Origin: Cloacibacillus sp. An23
Lineage (GTDB): Bacteria; Synergistota; Synergistia; Synergistales; Synergistaceae
Length of the DNA stretch: 64,000 nucleotides
NCBI RefSeq assembly: GCF_002159945.1
Contig: NZ_NFJQ01000007.1
Coordinates: 62,001 to 126,000, forward strand
Direction of reading: 5' to 3'
Shown here: positions 58,351 to 64,000 of the stretch, one piece after another
How the letters are laid out: each line of letters opens with the position of its first letter
How positions within the stretch are numbered: position 1 is the first letter of the stretch
Made by a program: the position numbers and the translations under genes
The notes under the pieces: model-generated
What the model was told of the DNA's origin: nothing
Seen by the model: the letters and a program-made list of their open reading frames with translations, nothing else
Databases searched by the model: none

Positions 58351-59108
58351 GCGCGGATGAACGGGCGCGATGGAGGATAGCCGCGGCGCTGAGCCTCTGC
58401 CTGCATCTCGCGCTCCTTTTAGCGCCGAAAGCCGCGCCGGAACGCGTGCCGCGCGAGAAACCGGTTATGTCCGTGCGCCTCGTCGCTCTGCCTGGGCCGC
58501 GCAGCTCCGGCGGCGGAGGAGGCGGCGGAAGCCGCGCCGAAAGCCGGGCCGCCGCGCGCCCGCGTCCCGCCGCTCCCGAACGCGCGGCGGCGAAGCGGCC
58601 CGACCCTAAGCCAGAGCCGAGGATAAAGAAGACCGCCGCGGCCGCGAAGCCGAAAGAAACGGCGCCCGCCCCCGCGATAAAGAAAAGCGCCGCCGAACGC
58701 ACAGAAGAACCCGCGGCCGAGCCGAGGGCGACCGGCGGCGCGCCCGGCGAGGGATATGGCTCCGGCGGAGGCGGAACGGGCGGAGGCACTGGCTCCGGTA
58801 TAGGCCCGGGCGCGGGCTCCGGCTCGGGAGGGGGAAGCGGCGGCGGCATCGCAGACCTGTCCGAGCTGGAGGTGCTCAAAAAGGTAACGCCCGAATATCC
58901 GATCTTTTCACGCAAACGCCGCGAAGAGGGGACGGCGGTCGTGATAGCGCGCATAGAAAACGGCTACGTGACCTCGGCGGGGCTCGAAAGCTCAAGCGGC
59001 CACGCACGCCTCGACGCCTCCGCGCTGAAGGCGGTAATGGGCTGGAAATTCAACTGCGCTGGGATTGTCCGAGTGAGGATCCCCTTCGTGTTCCGTATAA
59101 AGGGCTGA
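58347..59108 (+). CDS. tonB: TonB family energy transducer
   Basis: TonB (253 residues). A single N-terminal anchor (AAALSLCLHLALLLAPKA) is followed by an Ala/Pro/Lys/Arg-rich periplasmic spacer with a Gly-Ser stretch, then a C-terminal TonB domain starting VTPEYPIFSRKRREEGTAVV. It contacts the TonB box of the receptor at 49122. Last gene of the corrinoid operon; having a dedicated TonB-ExbB-ExbD set in the operon suggests a private energiser. Confidence 0.9.
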   Translation: MSADERARWRIAAALSLCLHLALLLAPKAAPERVPREKPVMSVRLVALPGPRSSGGGGGGGSRAESRAAARPRPAAPERAAAKRPDPKPEPRIKKTAAAAKPKETAPAPAIKKSAAERTEEPAAEPRATGGAPGEGYGSGGGGTGGGTGSGIGPGAGSGSGGGSGGGIADLSELEVLKKVTPEYPIFSRKRREEGTAVVIARIENGYVTSAGLESSSGHARLDASALKAVMGWKFNCAGIVRVRIPFVFRIKG

Positions 59109-59169
59109 GCGGGGCTCGCTCCGCCTGCCGCATAAAGCCGCTGTCCCGCCGCAGCGAGGAGTAAGATCG

Positions 59170-59658
59170 CTACGACGGCAGCTCGTCCAGATAATCCAGC
59201 AGCGGGTGCAGGAGCCCCGACTTTCGCATGGACTTTATCTCATCGAGCGAGGCCCAGCGCGCCTCCGTCACCTCTTCGGGCTGGAGCGCGAGCGAGGAAA
59301 TCGGGACGGCGGCGCGGAAGAGCCACGCTTCGTAGAAATCCCGGTACTCGTCGCGGCGCGTTCTGTAAATCAGCCGGCCTTCGCGCGGCGCGAGGATTAT
59401 GCCTAGCTCCTCGCGAACTTCGCGGACCGCGGCCTCGAGGCCGCTTTCTCCGGAGAGCGCGCCGCCGCCCGTGCATTCCCACAAATTCGGGAATTTCTTC
59501 GCGGGATGCCGCTTCGATATGATATACCGCCCGCGGCCGTCAGTTATCCACGCGCTGGCGGACAACGTGAAAAACCCGCGCGGCACGGCCTCGCCGCGCG
59601 TCATCGTCCCGCCCGTCCTTTTCCCGTTCCCGTCGTAAAGGTCCCAGATTTCCGCCAT
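59170..59658 (-). CDS. Nudix hydrolase, IDI/YfcD-like
   Basis: Nudix-fold enzyme (162 residues). Complete Nudix box GGALSGESGLEAAVREVREELGI (key Gly, Glu, Arg-Glu and Glu-Glu residues present). The N-terminal WDLYDGNGKRTGG and GRGRYIISKRHPAKKFPNLW match the isopentenyl-diphosphate-isomerase-like subgroup of uncharacterised Nudix proteins. It is convergent with the corrinoid operon. Substrate unknown. Confidence 0.9.
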   Translation of the reverse strand: MAEIWDLYDGNGKRTGGTMTRGEAVPRGFFTLSASAWITDGRGRYIISKRHPAKKFPNLWECTGGGALSGESGLEAAVREVREELGIILAPREGRLIYRTRRDEYRDFYEAWLFRAAVPISSLALQPEEVTEARWASLDEIKSMRKSGLLHPLLDYLDELPS

Positions 59659-59931
59659 TTTTGTTTCACCGACTCGCTTTTTCGAGGTAGTTCGATAAAT
59701 TACCGACGGATGAACTATAGCTCAGCCGCTTCGCCGGCGCAAGCTCGGCGCGGTTATTGTGATAAATTACAATAGAATGCGCCGTGACGCGCTGTTTTTA
59801 TTTCTTTGAACAATTACCCCGCTCTTCTGCGTAAAAATTATTTTTATCGTTTTGCACAGCGATTTTTCGTGCGGCGCGATAGTAAAATATAATTTACTAA
59901 GATTCACTAAAATTTGCGGACGGGTTTGACG

Positions 59932-60717
59932 ATGGGGATAAAAATAAATTTCGGCGGCGGTGTCTCGGCTTCCGCGGAGCGCGGCGTCGTTCTGAGGGCC
60001 GAGGGAATCGTAAAAAATTTCGGAAGCATTTCGGCGCTGCGCGGCGTGGACTTTACGGCGCGCGCTGGCGAGGTGTCGGCCATCGTCGGCGACAACGGCA
60101 GCGGGAAGAGCACTTTCATCAAAATCCTCTCGGGCAACATCGCGCCGGACGGCGGCGTCATAACGGTCGGCGGACGCGAATATTCGCGCCTCACGCCGAA
60201 GCTGTCGCTCGCGGCGGGGATTTCTACGGTTTACCAGGATCTTTCTCTCGACGACTACAGGGACGTGGCGGCGAACATTTTTCTGGGGCACGAGCTGACT
60301 TACGGCGGGGTCTTCCTGCGGAAGCGCAGGATGCGCGAGACAGCTGCCGCGCTGATAGAGGAGCTCGACATCGGCATCCCGGATATTACGCTGCCGGTCG
60401 GCTCTTTCTCGGGCGGGCAGCGGCAGGCCGTCGCGGTGGCGCGCGCGGTGTATCACGGGCGGAAGATAGTGATTTTCGACGAGCCTACCGCCGCGATGGG
60501 CGTGCGCGAATCGGCGGCGGTGCTGCGGCTCATAGGCGGCCTCGCCTCGCGCGGCATGGCGGTCATCATAATATGCCACAATCTCCATCAGGTCTTCGGC
60601 GTCGCGGATTCCGTCAGCGTCATGCGGCACGGCAGGATTCTGCGGACGGCGCGCACGTCTGAGACTTCGCGGGAAGACGTCGAACGCATGATAATGGAAG
60701 CGGACTATGTCGATTGA
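59932..60717 (+). CDS. sugar-type ABC transporter ATP-binding protein
   Basis: Single-domain ABC ATPase (about 261 residues) of the FrcA group, for CUT2-type (ribose/fructose/nucleoside) importers. Walker A VGDNGSGKSTFIK, a Q-loop in VYQDLSLDDYRDVA, signature SFSGGQRQAVAVARAV and Walker B IVIFDEPTAAMG. ATG 59932 is preferred; TTG 59914 is in frame and neither has a strong ribosome site. It overlaps the permease gene by 11 bases. Confidence 0.9.
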   Translation: MGIKINFGGGVSASAERGVVLRAEGIVKNFGSISALRGVDFTARAGEVSAIVGDNGSGKSTFIKILSGNIAPDGGVITVGGREYSRLTPKLSLAAGISTVYQDLSLDDYRDVAANIFLGHELTYGGVFLRKRRMRETAAALIEELDIGIPDITLPVGSFSGGQRQAVAVARAVYHGRKIVIFDEPTAAMGVRESAAVLRLIGGLASRGMAVIIICHNLHQVFGVADSVSVMRHGRILRTARTSETSREDVERMIMEADYVD

Positions 60718-61711
60718 CGGATTTCATAAATTTTTGAAGCGCGGCGGCGCGGAGGGGGCTTTTCAGCCGCTTCTGCTGCTCGTTGCGCTCGCGGTGATGG
60801 TGCTGGTCCTCAGCCTTTATTCGGACTTTTTCATGACGCGGCGCAACTGGCTGAACATACTGGACAACCACATGTCGCACCAGCTTCTGCTCGCGATAGG
60901 CATGACCTTCGTAATTTCGTCGGGCGGCATAGATCTGTCGTCCGGGGCGATACTCGCGCTCTCGGGCATCGTGCTCGCCTGCGCGCTCGGGGCCGGGGCC
61001 GGCGTGCCGCTCGCCGTCGCGGCGGCGCTCCTGTCCGCCGCGGCCATGGGCGCGTTCAACGGCCTGCTCGCCGCGAACTTTACGATAAACCCGCTCATCA
61101 TCACGCTGGGCACGGCGTCGCTCTTCCGCGGCCTCGCGATAATCATAACGGGCGGCACGCCGATTTACGGCCTGCCGAAGGAATTTCTCGCGCTGACGCA
61201 GCCGTTTTTGTCCGTCCCGACGCCGGTCTGGATCTCCGCCGCCGCGCTCGTCCTCGCTCTCGTCGCGCTGAACTGCACGAAATGGGGGCTCTACACGCTC
61301 GCAGTCGGAAGCAACTGCGAGGCTCTGCGCCGCCTCGGCGTCAACGTCGCGGCGCACAAGGTCTCCGTCTACGCGGTCAGCGGCTTCCTCGCGGGGCTCG
61401 CGTCGCTGATAGTCGCGGCGCGCCTCTCCACGGCGGAGGCGACGGCGGGCGTTGGGATGGAAATGAGCGCGATAACGGCGGTCGTCATGGGCGGCACGCT
61501 GCTGAAGGGCGGCCGCGGCACGATTGCCGGGACGGCTGTCGCCTGCCTCATGCTGTCCGTGATACGCAACGGGCTGACGATGCTCAGCGTCAACGCCCAT
61601 TATCAGGAATTTATCATCGGAGCGTTGCTCCTGGCGGCGGTGATAGCGACGGAGCTGAGACACAAAAAGCGCGCCGCCGCGGGAGCGCCGAAGATGAGAG
61701 AGAAAAAATAA
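60707..61711 (+). CDS. sugar-type ABC transporter permease
   Basis: RbsC/FrcC-type permease (334 residues, about ten helices). Motifs AIGMTFVISSGGIDLSSGAIL, NPLIITLGTASLFRGLAI and the late GTAVACLMLSVIRNGLTML match the family. The coupling helix region contains LGVNVAAHKVSVYAVSGFLAG. Works with the ATPase upstream and the binding protein downstream. Confidence 0.92.
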   Translation: MSIDGFHKFLKRGGAEGAFQPLLLLVALAVMVLVLSLYSDFFMTRRNWLNILDNHMSHQLLLAIGMTFVISSGGIDLSSGAILALSGIVLACALGAGAGVPLAVAAALLSAAAMGAFNGLLAANFTINPLIITLGTASLFRGLAIIITGGTPIYGLPKEFLALTQPFLSVPTPVWISAAALVLALVALNCTKWGLYTLAVGSNCEALRRLGVNVAAHKVSVYAVSGFLAGLASLIVAARLSTAEATAGVGMEMSAITAVVMGGTLLKGGRGTIAGTAVACLMLSVIRNGLTMLSVNAHYQEFIIGALLLAAVIATELRHKKRAAAGAPKMREKK

Positions 61712-61731
61712 AAAACGGGAGGAATTTTGCA

Positions 61732-62763
61732 ATGGATGCGATGAAGAGATTCACGGCGGCGGCGCTGGCCCTCGTCACGGCGCTCGGCCTCGCGGCCGGC
61801 AGCGCGCAGGCGGCGCAGGAGAACGCGCGGGTGAAGGAAATCGAGAACACGCTGATGAAGCAGATAGGCGAGATGCCGAAGACGGGCGGCGGCGAAAAAC
61901 TCGGCGCGCTCGTCATCTCTCTGACGAACCCCTACTGGGTCGGCATGAAGGACGCCTATATAGCCGCGGCGGAGCAGTACGGAGCGAACATCGAAGTCAT
62001 GTCAGCGCCGACGGAGGGCGACAAGCAGTCGCAGCTCGAGACGCTCCAGGCAATGGCCCTCAAGGACTACAAGGCGATAGTCCTCTCCCCCATCGAGCCC
62101 TTCAACCTCCTGCCCGGCATAATCCAGTGCAACAAGAACGGAATCCCGGTCATAAACCTCGGCCCCGGAATCAACGTCGATAAGCTGAAAGAAATGGGCG
62201 GACATCTCGACGGCCGTCTGACCGTCGACTTCGCGCAGCAGGGCGAGCTGGCGGCGACGGACATGGCGCGGCGCATCGGCTCCGGCAAAGTCGCGATAAT
62301 ACAGGGCATCCCGGGCGCGGCGCAGAGCGAGGGACGCACCGCGGGCGCGAAGAAGGTATTCGAATCTACGAAGGGGATAGAGCTCGTCAGCGTCCAGCCG
62401 GCGAACTGGGACAGCACCGCGGCCTACAACGCCGCGCGCGACATCATGCAGGCGCACCCCGACCTTAAAGGCATATTCTGCTGCAACGACGTCATGGCGC
62501 TCGCCGCCTCGCGCGCGATAGCCGACGCCGGCGCGCAGGGCAAAGTGCTTCTCTACGGCGTGGACGGCACGGAAGAGGCCAAGGCCGCGATAAAAGACGG
62601 ACGTATGCACGGCACGATAACCTATCCGTCGTCGGCCTACGCGAAGGCCGCAGTCCTGATGCTGCTCAAACTCGCGCAGGGCATGGAGATGAGCGAAACG
62701 GTTTTCTGCCCGCTCGACGTCATAAACACGGAAAACGCCGCCCAGTTCGATGGATATATGTAA
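61732..62763 (+). CDS. sugar-type ABC transporter substrate-binding protein
   Basis: Periplasmic binding protein of the Peripla_BP_4 type (343 residues), with a signal peptide (AAALALVTALGLAAGSAQA). Ligand-site-like elements: SLTNPYWVGMKDAYIAAAEQ, DYKAIVLSPIEPFNL, and GVDGTEEAKAAIKDGRMHGT. GGGAGG eight bases before ATG 61732 decides the start; the frame to 61282 lies within the permease. The gene overlaps the following PsuG-like gene by 14 bases, which hints at a C-nucleoside or ribosyl ligand (inference). Confidence 0.9.
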   Translation: MDAMKRFTAAALALVTALGLAAGSAQAAQENARVKEIENTLMKQIGEMPKTGGGEKLGALVISLTNPYWVGMKDAYIAAAEQYGANIEVMSAPTEGDKQSQLETLQAMALKDYKAIVLSPIEPFNLLPGIIQCNKNGIPVINLGPGINVDKLKEMGGHLDGRLTVDFAQQGELAATDMARRIGSGKVAIIQGIPGAAQSEGRTAGAKKVFESTKGIELVSVQPANWDSTAAYNAARDIMQAHPDLKGIFCCNDVMALAASRAIADAGAQGKVLLYGVDGTEEAKAAIKDGRMHGTITYPSSAYAKAAVLMLLKLAQGMEMSETVFCPLDVINTENAAQFDGYM

Positions 62764-63544
62764 GGAAAAGCCCGGCTTTCTCGTCGAAACCTGCCTGCTG
62801 ACCTTCGGCCTCGCCTCGGTCGGCGAGGATGAGCTTGCGGAAAAATGGAGCGCCGCGGGCCTCGGCGAAGTTCGGCTCTGCTGGGTCGCGGACGGCGAGA
62901 TAAAAGTCGGGACGATGGAAGAATACATACCGTTCCGCGCCTCGAAGCCGTGCGGCAAATTCTCCTTCGATATGCTCGACGCGGCGCTTTCGGACAAACT
63001 CTCCGGCGCGCTCACCGCTTCCGGCACGATGGCCGTATGCGCGCGCTTCGGCGTGCCCTGCGCCGTCTCCGCGGGAATAGGCGGGATAGGCGACGTCAAG
63101 GGCGAGGAGCTCTGCCCCGACCTTCCGGCGCTGCGCGGCCTGCCCGTGACGCTCGTCTGCACCTCGCCGAAAGACATGCTCGACATCCCCGCGACTATCG
63201 GCTGGCTGCGGAACGAAGGCGTCCGCACGCTCGGCTGCGGAAGCGCCGCATGCACCGGCTACGTCTTTAACGGCGAGCCGGTCGCGCTCGACGGCGTATG
63301 GAACGGCGAAAAATGCGCGCCGCGCACTCTGATACTCCGTCCGATAGCGCCGGAGCTGCGGCTCAAAGACCGCGAGATCCTCGCGCGCGCAGTCGCGGAG
63401 GGCAAAGAGGCGGAACGCGCCGGAAAATATTACCATCCGACAGTCAACGCGGCGCTTGACAGAATGTCCGGCGGCTATTCGTCTGACATACAGCTCGACG
63501 CGCTGATAGACAACGCGCGCTTCGCCGCGGAACTGACCGCGTAG
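62750..63544 (+). CDS. divergent pseudouridine-5'-phosphate glycosidase (PsuG/IndA)-like protein
   Basis: 264 residues, shorter than PsuG (~300). Alignable landmarks are VETCLLTFG (family VALESTI..HG with a catalytic-region Glu), DGEIKVGTMEEY, SAGIGGIGDVKGEELCPDLPAL (family GIGGVHRG...DISADL) and LVCTSPKDMLDIPATIGWLRNEGV with the Lys matching the family's catalytic Lys. The His of GGVHRG is replaced, so chemistry may differ. PsuG reversibly joins ribose-5-phosphate and uracil by a C-C bond. The coupled sugar-type importer suggests a C-glycoside or other ribosyl compound. Moderately sure of the fold, unsure of activity. Confidence 0.7.
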   Translation: MDICKEKPGFLVETCLLTFGLASVGEDELAEKWSAAGLGEVRLCWVADGEIKVGTMEEYIPFRASKPCGKFSFDMLDAALSDKLSGALTASGTMAVCARFGVPCAVSAGIGGIGDVKGEELCPDLPALRGLPVTLVCTSPKDMLDIPATIGWLRNEGVRTLGCGSAACTGYVFNGEPVALDGVWNGEKCAPRTLILRPIAPELRLKDREILARAVAEGKEAERAGKYYHPTVNAALDRMSGGYSSDIQLDALIDNARFAAELTA

Positions 63545-63582
63545 CCTGAACGCCGCAAAAATTTCGGAAAAATCAAACGCCG

Positions 63583-63606
63583 CGGACGAGCCGAAAGGCT
63601 CGTCCG
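63583..63606 (+). terminator. hairpin after the PsuG-like gene
   Basis: Perfect 10-bp stem CGGACGAGCC-GAAA-GGCTCGTCCG with a GNRA tetraloop; the following T content is weak. A further GACGCCG / CGGCGTC hairpin lies at about 63740-63768 between the convergent genes. Confidence 0.6.
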
Positions 63607-63776
63607 TATTCCCCAAGCGTCCGCGCGGCTTCGTGCGGCGCGGGGAAATTTCCTGAAGTTTGCGCCTTTCGCCGGACCGTACCGCCGCTGTGATCTTAGG
63701 GCTATATTAGTCAAATAAATTATACTCTTTTTATTCCATGACGCCGCTCCCATACAAGGGGGCCGGCGTCGTTATT

Positions 63777-64000
63777 TCATTTTTTGACGAACGCAGCGAG
63801 GCTGTCCAGTAGGCGGAAGTTGTTTTTCATGTAGAAGCTCTCCGCCGGGAAGCCGCGCCCGGCAATCAGGATTACGGCATTCATGCCGATGCGTTTCGCC
63901 TCTTCCTCGCCCATCGAGAGGAACAGGCCGCCGGCGCCGCGCCGCTGAAATTCGCGCGCAGCGCAGAACCGATCTGTCACGTACTCCATGCCGCCGGGCC
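63777..64000 (-). CDS. GNAT family acetyltransferase, C-terminal part
   Basis: The last ~74 residues of an acetyltransferase, running off the right edge. REFQRRGAGGLFLSMGEEEAKRIG matches the acetyl-CoA loop and helix, and FPAESFYMKNNFRLL the usual late strand. The frame continues beyond the internal ATG at 63989 to the window edge, so that ATG is not the start. Confidence 0.75.
   Translation of the reverse strand, partial: PGGMEYVTDRFCAAREFQRRGAGGLFLSMGEEEAKRIGMNAVILIAGRGFPAESFYMKNNFRLLDSLAAFVKK

Overview
The window looks like chromosomal DNA of a GC-rich, diderm, anaerobic amino-acid/organic-acid utiliser of the phylum Synergistota (Cloacibacillus/Synergistes-like). The strongest pointer is the protein at 51251-53761. 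It ends in Gly-rich linker, Cys, hydrophobic helix and Arg-rich tail, the layout of the Synerg-CTERM sorting signal. TonB/ExbB/ExbD and an outer-membrane receptor show two membranes. TRAP, NhaC and M20 genes and many Fe-S oxidoreductases fit a fermentative anaerobe. I saw no rRNA, tRNA, CRISPR array, transposase or integrase.

Layout. (1) 1-14.5 kb is a 2-hydroxy-acid/sugar-acid type catabolic locus. A leftward operon (GlpA-like and GlpB-like oxidoreductases, DUF1667 protein, Ldh2-type dehydrogenase, TRAP transporter) diverges from a GntR/FCD regulator and a LarA-like protein. A second leftward operon (DapA-family aldolase/lyase, NhaC, second LarA-like protein) diverges from a paralogous GntR regulator. 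Both leftward promoters carry the same operator, TGGTCTACCA, at the same distance downstream of the -10. (2) 14.5-16.5 kb holds a classical-looking attenuator: promoter, Tyr/Phe-rich leader peptide, terminator. It precedes a 32-residue symporter accessory protein and a sodium:solute symporter. (3) 16.8-32.7 kb is mixed: SUI1-like factor, acetyltransferases, flavodoxin/ferredoxin protein with an Rrf2 regulator, a PucR regulator divergent from a DUF5058 membrane-protein pair and an M20 amidohydrolase, aldo-keto reductase, Fe-alcohol dehydrogenase, YigZ, HIT and SYLF proteins.

(4) 32.7-37.2 kb is conspicuously AT-rich and looks acquired: a MocR-type regulator divergent from NhaC and an M20 carboxypeptidase. 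(5) 37.2-48.4 kb: trpS, MarR-MATE pair with two palindromic operators, Fic protein, pstSCAB, TrhA/hemolysin III, XRE-cupin regulator, a cupin protein and a Fe-ADH remnant. (6) 48.8-59.1 kb is a complete corrinoid-uptake locus: cobalamin riboswitch, TonB-dependent receptor, large Synerg-CTERM surface protein, BtuF, BtuD, BtuC, CbiR-like remodelling enzyme, ExbB, ExbD, TonB. The last seven genes mostly overlap or touch. (7) 59.2-64 kb: Nudix hydrolase, sugar-type ABC importer with a divergent pseudouridine-glycosidase-like protein, and a partial acetyltransferase at the edge.

Intergenic DNA is rich in small repeats: three diverged copies of a ~200-bp element, a palindromic MITE-like family, and a short stem-loop motif. 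Many long antisense reading frames in the GC-rich genes are treated as shadows and left out.
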